Source: Haemophilus parainfluenzae (GTDB taxonomy: Bacteria; Pseudomonadota; Gammaproteobacteria; Enterobacterales; Pasteurellaceae). Taken from it: a stretch of DNA of 64,000 nucleotides. The notes below the pieces were generated by a model that was not told where the DNA came from, did no database searches, and worked only from the letters and a program-made list of their open reading frames with translations. Positions within the stretch are counted from its first letter, which is position 1. The number at the start of each line of letters is the position of its first letter. Positions 19,565-28,161 of the stretch are shown in pieces. The stretch spans positions 62,001 through 126,000 of the forward strand of contig NZ_QEPT01000005.1 in NCBI RefSeq assembly GCF_003252755.1. The letters run 5' to 3'. Position numbers and translations under genes: made by a program.

Positions 19565-20509
19565 ATGAAAAAAACGTTTCTCAAATTAACCGCACTTTTA
19601 GGCTTATTCTTGTTGCCTTTCAGGGCATTTGCAGAAGAGCCAATTCAGTCATTAAATAAAATGTCGCAAGCCATGAGAGATTTAAATTATGAGATTGCTT
19701 TTGTGCAAACGACACCAACGAATATGGACTCGTTCCGCTATCGCCATATTAAGCAAGGGCAAAAAGTGTATGCACAGTTGGTGACATTAGATGGTGAGCA
19801 ACAAGAGATCATCCAGCGCGGTAATTTAGTCAGCTATTTCCAGCCAGGTTCACGCGCTTTCACGATTAACAGTGGTGAGATTGTGGATGCGCTTCCGGCA
19901 GTGATTCGTACTGATTTTAGCAAGCTGAGTCAGAATTATGACTTTATTAAGCTTGGAAAAGACCGAATTGCAGGCCGATTTGTCGATACTATTCGCATTG
20001 TGCCAAAAGATGATTTTCGCTATCAATATCTCGTTTTCTTAGATGAAGAAAATGGTTTGTTATTACGTGGCGATATGCTTGATAGAGAAGGCAAGTTATT
20101 GGATCAGTTCCGTGTGGTGACGTTATATATCGATGATCGTCTACGTGGTTTAACGGATTACCTTAATAAGGTGTCAGTGCCGCCACTTTTAAATGAAGGA
20201 AAACAAGAGTCATCCCTTTCAATCAATTGGAAAACTGATTGGTTACCGCAAGGGTTTGATTTAATTCGCCAGAATCAAGATGTGATAGATGGTGAAGTGA
20301 TTGAAAATGCGTTATTTAGTGATGGTCTTTTCACTTTTACACTTTATATCAATAAAGCTGATAGCACCGCTGCAAAAGAAAACACTTGGAAACAAGGGGC
20401 TTACACGATTTACAGTGAAGTCATAGGCGATAAAGAAATTACCTTTATCGGACAGCTTCCAATTGCCGCAGCGAAACGAATTGTACAAGGTGTAACATTC
20501 CTAAAATAA
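19565..20509 (+). CDS. rseB: Sigma-E regulatory protein RseB (MucB)
   Basis: Periplasmic sensor that binds RseA and protects it from DegS cleavage until it senses mislocalised lipoproteins or LPS. It has 314 residues with a signal peptide (cleavage likely after FRAFA, residue 23). An N-terminal LolA-like domain begins SLNKMSQAMRDLNYEIAFVQ; a C-terminal MucB/RseB domain contains WKTDWLPQGFDLI and FSDGLFTFTLYI. No rseC follows; the next gene is mobB. A reverse uptake-signal core lies in the signal-peptide codons. Confidence 0.93.
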   Translation: MKKTFLKLTALLGLFLLPFRAFAEEPIQSLNKMSQAMRDLNYEIAFVQTTPTNMDSFRYRHIKQGQKVYAQLVTLDGEQQEIIQRGNLVSYFQPGSRAFTINSGEIVDALPAVIRTDFSKLSQNYDFIKLGKDRIAGRFVDTIRIVPKDDFRYQYLVFLDEENGLLLRGDMLDREGKLLDQFRVVTLYIDDRLRGLTDYLNKVSVPPLLNEGKQESSLSINWKTDWLPQGFDLIRQNQDVIDGEVIENALFSDGLFTFTLYINKADSTAAKENTWKQGAYTIYSEVIGDKEITFIGQLPIAAAKRIVQGVTFLK

Positions 20510-20583
20510 TTCAGTAGCAGTGAGAAAGTTGCTATTTTGTTTCCCCTTGCTATACTTTCTTCACCTAATGGATTTTGATAGCT

Positions 20584-20607
20584 AAACCCCGTCCTGCGGG
20601 GTTTTGT
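20584..20607 (+). terminator. Terminator after rseB
   Basis: AACCCCG, a short loop (TCCTG overlapping the stem), then CGGGGTT, followed by TTGTTTT. A compact GC-rich hairpin about 75 bases after the rseB stop. Confidence 0.8.
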
Positions 20608-20644
20608 TTTATCAAGTGCGGTCATTTTTCTTAAGGTTTTTACA

Positions 20645-21154
20645 ATGAATAATCCCCTTCCTCTTCTTGGCATCACAGGTTACAGCGGTAGTGGCAAAAC
20701 CACATTGCTGGAAAAATTGCTTCCTCAATTAATTAAAAAAGGCCTACGTGTTTCAGTGATTAAACACAGCCATCACAACGCTCATGTGGATAAAGAAGGA
20801 AAAGACAGTTGGCGAATGAAAGAGGCGGGGTCTGCGCAAGTTATTATGGCTTGTGATATTCGCTGGGCGTTGATGACAGAAACCCCTCAAGAACCAGTTT
20901 CATTAGCCTATTTAAGTCAACAATTTGATCGTCATTTAACGGATTTAGTTTTGGTGGAAGGATTTAAACAAGAACCCATTCCAAAGATTCTATTGCATCG
21001 ACAAGAGATGACAAAAACATTGCCGGAATTAGATGAAAACGTGTTGGCTTTAGCAACCGATTATTCGCTTGAAACTGACCGCACTTTATTAGATATTAAT
21101 CACATTGAACAGATCGCTGAGTTTATTTATCAATGGTGGAAAAAGACGCAGTAA
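20645..21154 (+). CDS. mobB: Molybdopterin-guanine dinucleotide biosynthesis adaptor MobB
   Basis: GTP-binding protein that assists MobA in attaching GMP to molybdopterin for molybdoenzymes. It has 169 residues with P-loop GYSGSGKTTLLEK at about residues 9-21, then SVIKHSHHNAHVDKEGKDS and a Walker B-like region DLVLVEGFK near 100. mobA is not adjacent. Its last 22 bases overlap the start of the MdtD-like gene in another frame. Confidence 0.94.
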   Translation: MNNPLPLLGITGYSGSGKTTLLEKLLPQLIKKGLRVSVIKHSHHNAHVDKEGKDSWRMKEAGSAQVIMACDIRWALMTETPQEPVSLAYLSQQFDRHLTDLVLVEGFKQEPIPKILLHRQEMTKTLPELDENVLALATDYSLETDRTLLDINHIEQIAEFIYQWWKKTQ

Positions 21155-22542
21155 TAGAACGTCAGCATTACAAAGGGCTGGCTTGGGTGGCTTCCATGGC
21201 TTTGTTTATGCAAAGCTTGGATGCGACTATTTTAAATACTGCCTTACCCACCATCGCAACAGATCTACAAACCCCTGTCTTTGAAATGCAAATGGCGATT
21301 ATCGCCTATTCTCTTGCCGTTGCTTTATTTATTCCTTTAACTGCTTGGGCGGCAGCTAAATTTGGTACGCTTACGGTTTTCCGTTCAGCTGTTTTTACCT
21401 TTGTATTCGGTTCAGTCGCTTGTGCGATGGCAACCTCTCTCGAGACCCTTGTGCTTGCACGGATTCTCCAAGGTGTTGGTGGAGCATTTATGATGCCTGT
21501 AGCCCGTCTTGCCATTATTCAAACTGTACCGAAAAATCAATTAATTAATGCCTGGAATTTAATGGCTACAGCAGGACTCATCGGCCCGATTCTTGGCCCG
21601 ATTTTAGGTGGTTGGCTTGTGGTGCATACGTCATGGCATTGGATTTTCTTAATCAATATTCCGATTGGCATGTTAGGTTTTTGGGCAGCGGCTAAAGTGA
21701 TGGGAAATCATAAGGGTAATGCGAGTAAGTTAGACTGGACAGGCTTTTTACTCTTTGCATTTGGTTTAGTCGGTTTAACGCTCGGGCTTGATTTACTGGG
21801 CGAAAGTCACCGTGACAATATGACTACATATAGTGCATTGTCGATTGGTATTGCATTATTGGTGGCCTATTATATTTATGCAAAAGGTAATGAGCGTGCA
21901 ATTTTGCCTTTATCTCTTTTCAATACAAGAACATTTCGATTAGGCATTGCAGCTAATATCTTTATCCGTCTTTCCGGTTCGGCTGTGCCATTCTTATTGC
22001 CATTAATGTTCCAACTTTCTTTTGGCTATTCAGCTGAAGAGTCAGGCTGGTTGCTTGCACCCATTGCGCTAATGTCTGTTGTATTTAAACGTTTTATTGG
22101 GCATATCTTAAATATCTTAGGTTATAAAACCACGTTAATTTTATCGTCACTTTTAATGGCAGGCTCAACGGTTTCCATGTCATGGCTTGATACCTCATCA
22201 TCAACGACGTGGATTATATGTAATCTGATGTGGTATGGTGCCTGCATGTCGATGATTTTCACTTCGATTAATACACTCACGGTCGGCGATTTATCTCAAG
22301 AACAAGGTGGCGTGGGTTCCACAGTGTTGAGTATCGTACAACAAGTAGGTATCGGCTTTGGTATCGCCGTAGCATCCATTATTTTAACGTTATACCGTCA
22401 ATTCATTGGTAACGAAGGCGAAGCATTACAACATGCTTTCAGTTACACGTTTCTGACCACTTCTGTTTTTGCAATCGCACTAGTTTGGATATTAAGCTAT
22501 TTGCACAAAACAGACGGGGATCATTTGCGGAAAAAACGCTGA
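21133..22542 (+). CDS. mdtD: MFS multidrug exporter of the DHA2 family, MdtD-like
   Basis: 469-residue polytopic inner-membrane protein (E. coli MdtD 471). Recognisable DHA2 features are MQSLDATILNTALPTIA in helix 1, motif C-like GLIGPILGPILGGWL and LARILQGVGGAFMMPVARL. The sequence resembles E. coli MdtD (YegB) closely, but the substrate is unknown and no mdtABC genes are adjacent. The start at 21133 lies inside mobB and overlaps it by 22 bases, suggesting translational coupling. I recall an uncharacterised transporter next to hbpA in H. influenzae too. Confidence 0.8.
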   Translation: MVEKDAVIERQHYKGLAWVASMALFMQSLDATILNTALPTIATDLQTPVFEMQMAIIAYSLAVALFIPLTAWAAAKFGTLTVFRSAVFTFVFGSVACAMATSLETLVLARILQGVGGAFMMPVARLAIIQTVPKNQLINAWNLMATAGLIGPILGPILGGWLVVHTSWHWIFLINIPIGMLGFWAAAKVMGNHKGNASKLDWTGFLLFAFGLVGLTLGLDLLGESHRDNMTTYSALSIGIALLVAYYIYAKGNERAILPLSLFNTRTFRLGIAANIFIRLSGSAVPFLLPLMFQLSFGYSAEESGWLLAPIALMSVVFKRFIGHILNILGYKTTLILSSLLMAGSTVSMSWLDTSSSTTWIICNLMWYGACMSMIFTSINTLTVGDLSQEQGGVGSTVLSIVQQVGIGFGIAVASIILTLYRQFIGNEGEALQHAFSYTFLTTSVFAIALVWILSYLHKTDGDHLRKKR

Positions 22543-22675
22543 TATTGAATACCTTAGTTTAATTTGTTATAAGAAAGATCATTTTCTTATTTCGTAAAAG
22601 TTTGATTTGCTTATATCTTAGGTAAAATTTTATATTCATGTTTGGGTGTTTTGCCCGATTAAAGAAGGAAAACTT

Positions 22676-24322
22676 ATGAAATTAAAAGCGACCTTAACTC
22701 TTATTGCTGCCAGTTTGTTTTTAGCGGCTTGTGATCAATCTGGTTCTGCGGCAAAAGAAAATGCGAAAGCAGAAACAACAAAACCTTCAGGTAATAACAC
22801 ATTTGTGTATTGTACAGCGAAAGCACCACTTAGCTTTAGCCCAGCATTAGTAATGGAAGGTACATCTTACAATGCAAGTTCACAACAAGTGTATAACCGT
22901 TTGGTTGAATTCAAAAAAGGTTCTACTGATCTTGAGCCAGCCTTGGCTGAAAGTTGGGAGATCAGTGACGATGGTTTAACTTATACTTTCCATTTACGTA
23001 AAGGGGTGAAATTCCATACGACAAAAGAATTTACGCCAACACGTGATTTTAATGCGGATGACGTGATCTTTTCTTTCCAACGTCAGTTAGATCCTAACCA
23101 CCCTTACCACAATGTATCAAAAGGGACTTATCCGTATTTCAAAGCAATGAAATTCCCAGATTTATTAAAATCAGTTGAGAAAGTGGATGACAACACCGTT
23201 CGTATCACCTTAAATAAAAAAGATGCGACTTTCTTAGCAAGCTTGGGTATGGACTTTATCTCTATTTACTCAGCTGAATATGCAGATGCGATGTTGAAAG
23301 CGGGTAAACCAGAAACGATCGATAATAAACCGGTGGGGACAGGTCCGTTTATTTTTGTGGATTATAAAACTGACCAAGCGGCACAATATGTAGCAAATGA
23401 AACCTATTGGAAAGGTCGTACACCGCTTGATCGTTTAGTGATCAGTATTGTACCCGATGCGACTACGCGTTATGCGAAGTTACAAGCGGGGTCTTGTGAT
23501 TTAATTCTCTTCCCGAATGTGGCGGATTTAGCCAAAATGAAAACTGATCCAAAAGTACAGCTTTTGGAACAAAAAGGTTTGAACGTGGCATATATCGCAT
23601 TCAATACGGAAAAAGCACCGTTTGACAACGTGAAAGTGCGTCAAGCATTGAATTATGCGGTGGACAAAAAAGCGATTATTGACGCGGTTTATCAAGGTGC
23701 AGGCACTGCAGCGAAAAATCCATTGCCACCAACAATTTGGAGTTATAACGACGAAATCCAAGATTATCCGTATGATCCAGAGAAAGCGAAACAGCTTTTA
23801 GCGGAAGCAGGTTATCCAAACGGTTTTGAAACGGACTTCTGGATTCAACCGGTGGTACGTGCGTCTAACCCAAATCCAAAACGTATGGCTGAACTTGTGA
23901 TGGCAGACTGGGCGAAAGTTGGCGTAAAAGCAAATCCAGTCACATTTGAATGGGCTGACTATCAAAAACGTGCTAAAGCAGGCGAATTAACGGCAGGTAT
24001 CTTCGGTTGGTCAGGTGATAACGGTGATCCGGATAACTTCCTTTCTCCGTTACTTGCGAGTGCTAACGCGGGCAACTCAAACTTTGCGCGTTTCAAAAAT
24101 GCTGAATTTGATGCCTTATTAGATAAAGCGATTGGCTTAACCAATAAAGATGAGCGTGCTGCACTTTATAAACAAGCACAAGTGATTTTCCATGAGCAAG
24201 CGCCATGGATTCCAGTTGCACACTCTGTTGGTTTCGCACCACTTAGCCCTCGCGTAAAAGGCTACGTACAAAGCCCATTTGGCTATGATGCGTTTTATGG
24301 CGTGAGTGTTGATGGTAAATAA
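22676..24322 (+). CDS. hbpA: Heme/glutathione-binding lipoprotein HbpA (GbpA), DppA family
   Basis: Periplasmic solute-binding protein of the DppA/OppA family (SBP_bac_5 fold), 548 residues. Lipobox LAAC with Cys19. The start is the ATG at 22676 giving MKLKATLTL; the frame is open upstream without a good site. Very close to H. influenzae HbpA (547 residues as I recall), first described as heme-binding and later as the glutathione-binding partner (GbpA) of the DppBCDF permease. Visible blocks: NASSQQVYNRLVEF, ARDFNADDV-like TRDFNADDVIFSFQ and GWSGDNGDPDNFLSP. No dpp permease genes are in the window. Confidence 0.94.
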   Translation: MKLKATLTLIAASLFLAACDQSGSAAKENAKAETTKPSGNNTFVYCTAKAPLSFSPALVMEGTSYNASSQQVYNRLVEFKKGSTDLEPALAESWEISDDGLTYTFHLRKGVKFHTTKEFTPTRDFNADDVIFSFQRQLDPNHPYHNVSKGTYPYFKAMKFPDLLKSVEKVDDNTVRITLNKKDATFLASLGMDFISIYSAEYADAMLKAGKPETIDNKPVGTGPFIFVDYKTDQAAQYVANETYWKGRTPLDRLVISIVPDATTRYAKLQAGSCDLILFPNVADLAKMKTDPKVQLLEQKGLNVAYIAFNTEKAPFDNVKVRQALNYAVDKKAIIDAVYQGAGTAAKNPLPPTIWSYNDEIQDYPYDPEKAKQLLAEAGYPNGFETDFWIQPVVRASNPNPKRMAELVMADWAKVGVKANPVTFEWADYQKRAKAGELTAGIFGWSGDNGDPDNFLSPLLASANAGNSNFARFKNAEFDALLDKAIGLTNKDERAALYKQAQVIFHEQAPWIPVAHSVGFAPLSPRVKGYVQSPFGYDAFYGVSVDGK

Positions 24323-24337
24323 TTAACGGACTATACT

Positions 24338-24364
24338 AGCCCTTGCAACTGCAAGGGCTTTTTG
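24338..24364 (+). terminator. Terminator after hbpA
   Basis: AGCCCTTGC, a short loop, GCAAGGGCT, then TTTTTG. A 9-bp perfect stem 15 bases after the hbpA stop. Confidence 0.9.
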
Positions 24365-24388
24365 TTTTCAAGCAAAAGGAGAAAGAAA

Positions 24389-25021
24389 ATGGACTTACAT
24401 GATATTCGTGAGGATTATTGCAAACAGGCGCTTTCTCAGCATGATTGCGATCCAAATCCGATAAAACAATTTGAAAAATGGCTCAATGAAGCAATTACAG
24501 CCAAAGTCAATGAGCCGACAGGTGTTAATGTTGCGACAGTCAATGAAGACGGCCGACCAACAAGTCGAATGGTACTGTTGAAAGAAGTGAACGAACAAGG
24601 ATTTGTCTTTTTTACGAATTATCACAGCCGAAAAGGTCGTGCCATAGAACATCATCCTTTCGTCGCTCTGACATTCTTTTGGCCTGAATTAGAACGTTCT
24701 GTTCGTATTGAGGGCAAAGCCGAAAAAATCTCGCCTGAACAATCAGATGAATATTTTGCAACTCGCCCTTACACCAGCCGAATTGGCGCTTGGGCCAGTG
24801 AGCAAAGTGCGGTCATTTCTAGCCACAAATCTTTATTAGCGAAAGCGGCACTGGTTGCAGCAAAACACCCATTAAACGTACCTCGTCCACCACATTGGGG
24901 CGGTTATCTTGTAATTCCTGATCGCATCGAATTCTGGCAAGGTCGCCCAAGTCGTTTACATGACCGAATTTGTTATTTATACAATGATGGAAAATGGGAA
25001 AGAGAGCGGTTATCGCCGTAA
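24389..25021 (+). CDS. pdxH: Pyridoxamine/pyridoxine 5'-phosphate oxidase
   Basis: FMN-dependent oxidase that makes pyridoxal 5'-phosphate. The start is the ATG at 24389 behind AAGGAG (24376-24381), giving [13 protein letters not shown]; this leaves 210 residues. FMN-binding and active-site motifs: [12 protein letters not shown] near residue 60, [10 protein letters not shown] near 77, [11 protein letters not shown] near 130 and the C-terminal block with [14 protein letters not shown]. Full length for the family. It converges on the nanY-like gene with an uptake-signal hairpin between them. Confidence 0.96.
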   Translation: MDLHDIREDYCKQALSQHDCDPNPIKQFEKWLNEAITAKVNEPTGVNVATVNEDGRPTSRMVLLKEVNEQGFVFFTNYHSRKGRAIEHHPFVALTFFWPELERSVRIEGKAEKISPEQSDEYFATRPYTSRIGAWASEQSAVISSHKSLLAKAALVAAKHPLNVPRPPHWGGYLVIPDRIEFWQGRPSRLHDRICYLYNDGKWERERLSP

Positions 25022-25047
25022 ACTCTTTAAAAACATTATAAAAAAAC

Positions 25048-25082
25048 AACCGCACTTTGATTTTTCAACCAAAGTGCGGTTA
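25048..25082. terminator. Bidirectional uptake-signal terminator between pdxH and nanY-like gene
   Basis: ACCGCACTTTG and CAAAGTGCGGT inverted around a 10-base loop, with A-rich sequence before and T-rich sequence after. Opposed uptake-signal cores form the stem between two convergent genes. Confidence 0.85.
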
Positions 25083-25097
25083 ATTTTTACATTATTT

Positions 25098-26204
25098 TTA
25101 TTTACCGATGATTTCTGCTAAATCAACTTTGCGGTTTTCGTAACGAGAACGGGTACATGCATCCGCAGTAGCGATAGCCGCGCGGGCAGCTTCACCGGTG
25201 AGTAATTTTACAAATTCCTCTGTTGGTTCCATTCCATGAAGAATGTCGTTTAAATAACGCATTTCTTTTTTCATGATAGAACTCAACCAGAGCGGTGTGC
25301 GTTTACCCGGTTTACCATATTGAATTGCACCATCCATTTCTGTGCTGTTGTAAATACGGGTACGGTCATCATCTTCTTCTTGGGTTTCGTGAATGAGGAA
25401 ATAGGTGTCTTTTCCATCTACACGAAGGGTACCTTTGGTATTGTACATATCAAGTTTGATCGCACCTTTTTCCCCTTGAATTAGTACATAATGCTCACCC
25501 CAACGGAAAGCGGAGCCCCATTCGAGAACAGCAAAGCGATTATCATCGTATTCCATGGTGACAAAAATCATATCGTCTTCATCACCGAATTTTTCGCCTT
25601 TGTGTGCAACATTGGCAGCTGCCATAGTAACGGTTTTTGGCATACCACCCATAATGAATTGTACGCAGTCTAGTTCGTGAATATGGTGATATAAGTGACC
25701 GCCAGATTTTTCACGGATTTTTTTCCATGAAATGGTTGGTTGTTGTTCTTCCCAACCGTTACGTGCGGTGTGGCAGTAAAGCACTTTACCGATCACGCCT
25801 TGATTGATTAATTCTTTGGCATGGTGAACACCGTTAAAGAAGTTCATCACGTGGCCAGCCATAAAGGTAACGCCATTTTCTTCGCAAGCGCGGACCATGT
25901 CGTCACAGTCTTGATAGCTTAAGGCAATAGGTTTTTCACAGAAAACATGTTTTTTGTTTTTCGCCGCAAGAATGACCGGTTCTTTGTGTAAGTAGTTTGG
26001 AGTGGCAACAATCACACAATCCACCTCAGGGGAAGTGACTAATTCTTCAAGCGATTTTGCCGCTACGCATTGTAATTCTTGGGCAATGGTTTCACCATTT
26101 TCAGGGTCGTATACCATGGTAATCTGTGCATCATCAAATTCATTCATGAAACGGGCTAAATCTGCACCAAAATAGCCAACGCCAACAACACCATATCGCA
26201 TCAT
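25098..26204 (-). CDS. nanY: Gfo/Idh/MocA oxidoreductase resembling NanY (YjhC), anhydro-sialic acid conversion
   Basis: NAD-dependent oxidoreductase of 368 residues. Rossmann motif GVVGVGYFGADLA at the N-terminus, the family EKP motif (Glu90-Lys91-Pro92) in FCEKPIALS, and GGHLYHHIHELDCVQ in the second half. The sequence is very close, from memory, to E. coli YjhC/NanY, which converts 2,7-anhydro-Neu5Ac and 2,3-didehydro-Neu5Ac to Neu5Ac through a keto intermediate. An AAGGAG site with a 6-base spacer supports the first ATG. It follows a paralogue by 10 bases and the gntR-type regulator, in one minus-strand operon. nanA and nanEK are not in the window. Confidence 0.85.
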   Translation of the reverse strand: MMRYGVVGVGYFGADLARFMNEFDDAQITMVYDPENGETIAQELQCVAAKSLEELVTSPEVDCVIVATPNYLHKEPVILAAKNKKHVFCEKPIALSYQDCDDMVRACEENGVTFMAGHVMNFFNGVHHAKELINQGVIGKVLYCHTARNGWEEQQPTISWKKIREKSGGHLYHHIHELDCVQFIMGGMPKTVTMAAANVAHKGEKFGDEDDMIFVTMEYDDNRFAVLEWGSAFRWGEHYVLIQGEKGAIKLDMYNTKGTLRVDGKDTYFLIHETQEEDDDRTRIYNSTEMDGAIQYGKPGKRTPLWLSSIMKKEMRYLNDILHGMEPTEEFVKLLTGEAARAAIATADACTRSRYENRKVDLAEIIGK

Positions 26205-26214
26205 AATAAACTCC

Positions 26215-27288
26215 TTATTTTTTCACTGAGATTTGTTTTTCCGTTACCATGGATTGCTTCGCTGCTTCTGCAACTTCGATGGCTTCAGTTAAACATAGAC
26301 TTAATGGACTGGTTTTTCCTTGCGTTAAGTGCTCCACCACACTTTGTACTTCGATTTCAGCGGCTCGGCTTAACCAAAGTTGGCAAGGTGCGTGGGTGAC
26401 ATTATATTGCTGTGTGCCTTTTGCACTTTCGCGTAAAGATAAATCAGCCTCAAATTCATCAAATAAATCAACGTGTTCTATTTTTCCATCTAGATAATTA
26501 AATGTGACACTTGAGGTAAAGAAATTGACTTCAATCACACCATTTTCACCATGAATTTGAATGCCCCATTGGTGTAACCGATAAGCGGTGCCCATTTCGA
26601 GCGAACCTAACACGCCATTTTCAAAACGTAATAACATCTGCAAAACATCGCGACTATCTGGCGTATCGTGATGAGCTTGATTAGCCGCTTGAGCAAAGAC
26701 CGCCTCAATATCGCCTAGTAACCAACAGAGTAAATCCAGCTCATGAATGAGGTGGAAAAGCTCACCGCCCGTAAGATTGGCATCTAATTTCCACCATTCT
26801 TTGTTTGGTAGGTTTTCAATCCAACGTTGGCGCATAGCTCGTGCGACCGTAATTCTGCCTAATTTTCCTTGTTCTAAAGCCGCTTTGACTTTCAACATGC
26901 CTGGTAACGTACGTTCCAAATGGCCCACAAAAATGAATTTGCCTTTTTCTTCGGCAAGACGGCGTAAATGTTGGCCTTGGGAAGAACTTAAGGTAAAAGG
27001 TGTTTCAATAAAGACATGACAGCCAGCATTTAACGCTAAGATCGCTGGGGAATAATGAGCATAGTTTGGTGTGGCGATAACAACTAAATCAGGTTTGGTT
27101 TCAGCCAACATTTCTTCCACACTAAAAAAGGCTTGGCTGCCATATTGGTCGGCGAGTTTTTGTGCAAGAGAAGGATTGATATCTGTCACTGCAATTAAGT
27201 TTGCTTGAGCTTTATCAAATGCTGAAGCCAACTGAACGCCAAAAAAGCCGCAGCCGATTAAGGCAATGTTTAATCCATTAGTTTGCAT
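26215..27288 (-). CDS. Second Gfo/Idh/MocA family protein, paralogue lacking the EKP lysine
   Basis: 357-residue paralogue of the neighbouring NanY-like enzyme. The ATG at 27288 is chosen because AAGGAGG (27294-27300) then has a 5-base spacer; the adjacent ATG at 27291 is too close. Rossmann motif IALIGCGFFGVQLA is intact, and GGELFHLIHELDLLCWL matches the conserved histidine/aspartate segment. The family EKP motif reads Glu95-Thr96-Pro97, so the usual catalytic lysine is missing. It overlaps the regulator's stop by 11 bases, indicating tight co-expression. The function is unknown; a different sialic acid derivative or a non-catalytic partner role are possibilities. Confidence 0.85.
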   Translation of the reverse strand: MQTNGLNIALIGCGFFGVQLASAFDKAQANLIAVTDINPSLAQKLADQYGSQAFFSVEEMLAETKPDLVVIATPNYAHYSPAILALNAGCHVFIETPFTLSSSQGQHLRRLAEEKGKFIFVGHLERTLPGMLKVKAALEQGKLGRITVARAMRQRWIENLPNKEWWKLDANLTGGELFHLIHELDLLCWLLGDIEAVFAQAANQAHHDTPDSRDVLQMLLRFENGVLGSLEMGTAYRLHQWGIQIHGENGVIEVNFFTSSVTFNYLDGKIEHVDLFDEFEADLSLRESAKGTQQYNVTHAPCQLWLSRAAEIEVQSVVEHLTQGKTSPLSLCLTEAIEVAEAAKQSMVTEKQISVKK

Positions 27289-28000
27289 CATGCCCTCCTT
27301 GTTGTAAGCGTTGGCGAATACTTTGGAAATATTGCAAAATCGCGCGTTGCATGCGTACCAAATCATGCGCTTCTACCGCATCAATTAATTCGCGATGCTG
27401 CATGGCTGATTTTTCAGGCGAAAGTGTTGGTGGCGGTAAGCCTTTTTCCACTTGTTGATAAATTTGCCAAAACGCATCTAAATATTGAATCAGTAACGGG
27501 TTATTTAATGGTTCATAAAGTTTTAAATGAATGTGGTATTCATCTTTAGGCGAAAATTTTTGCTCACGAGCATTTTTTTCCATGTTTGCCACTGATTTTT
27601 GCAAAAGTGCGGTCTGTTCTTGGCTAATTTTTCCCAACACCATCGGAGCAAAACCGTATTCCAAAATTTCCCGAATATCCAAAATATTAATCAGCTGATT
27701 ATGATCATTATGCAAATTCAGTTGGGTGTGAAAGCTTAATCCACGAATCATGGGTACAAGAGATGATTCACTCACAAAGGTGCCGACGCCATGGCGAATG
27801 TCTAAAATGTATAGCGCCTCTAAAGATTTAATGGCCTCACGCAAACTGGAACGGCTCACTCCGAGCTGTTCAATCAGCTCATTTTCTGTTGGCATTAAAT
27901 CGCCGGATTTAAGATTTTGTTTGATGATGAGCGATTTGATTTTATCCTGCAAAACGAGACTTGCTTCTTTTTTACTTGTTTTTTTCATTTCTGTTCTCAT
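27278..28000 (-). CDS. GntR-family transcriptional regulator (FadR/FCD subfamily)
   Basis: 240-residue DNA-binding regulator. Winged helix at about residues 12-80 (MPTENELIEQLGVSRSSLREAIKSLE, then the wing GVGTFVSE) and a C-terminal FCD effector domain with EYHIHLKLYEPLNNPLL and MQHRELIDAVEAHD, whose histidines are the likely metal/effector ligands. The start could also be the ATG at 27988. It diverges from the MFS gene and heads the operon with both oxidoreductases, so it probably controls both sides. E. coli NanR also belongs to this family, but the sequence is not obviously NanR; anhydro-sialic acid or Neu5Ac as effector is inference. Confidence 0.85.
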   Translation of the reverse strand: MRTEMKKTSKKEASLVLQDKIKSLIIKQNLKSGDLMPTENELIEQLGVSRSSLREAIKSLEALYILDIRHGVGTFVSESSLVPMIRGLSFHTQLNLHNDHNQLINILDIREILEYGFAPMVLGKISQEQTALLQKSVANMEKNAREQKFSPKDEYHIHLKLYEPLNNPLLIQYLDAFWQIYQQVEKGLPPPTLSPEKSAMQHRELIDAVEAHDLVRMQRAILQYFQSIRQRLQQGGHDAN

Positions 28001-28048
28001 TTTCTAATCTATTTTCTGAATTTGTGATCCAGCTCTCATTCTCTCTAA

Positions 28049-28077
28049 TTGACATAGGACATCATACGTCTTATCTT
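28049..28077 (+). promoter_or_regulatory. Predicted promoter of the nanX-like transporter gene
   Basis: TTGACA (28049-28054), a 17-base spacer, and TATCTT (28072-28077). The -35 is consensus and the -10 keeps the T1, A2 and final T. The start codon is 84 bases downstream. The spacer holds the inverted repeat reported separately. Confidence 0.6.
28058..28070. promoter_or_regulatory. Candidate operator for the GntR-family regulator
   Basis: GACAT-CAT-ACGTC, an inverted repeat with one mismatch between arms, centred in the spacer of the predicted nanX promoter. Read on the other strand it contains TATGAT, a -10-like element for the divergent regulator. A repressor here could close both promoters. 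Confidence 0.45.
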
Positions 28078-28115
28078 TATTTATGCAAGCAGAAATTAGC
28101 AGTGATTTTAAATTC

Positions 28116-28131
28116 TGTGATCTATACCACA
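28116..28131. promoter_or_regulatory. Likely CRP-cAMP site in the nanX/regulator intergenic region
   Basis: TGTGA-TCTATA-CCACA matches the CRP consensus TGTGA-N6-TCACA at 9 of 10 positions. It lies downstream of the predicted nanX promoter, so it is better placed to activate the divergent regulator/oxidoreductase operon or a second nanX promoter not recognised here. Confidence 0.55.
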
Positions 28132-28161
28132 AAATTCTCAAATACAAGGAAGGAGGTTGTT

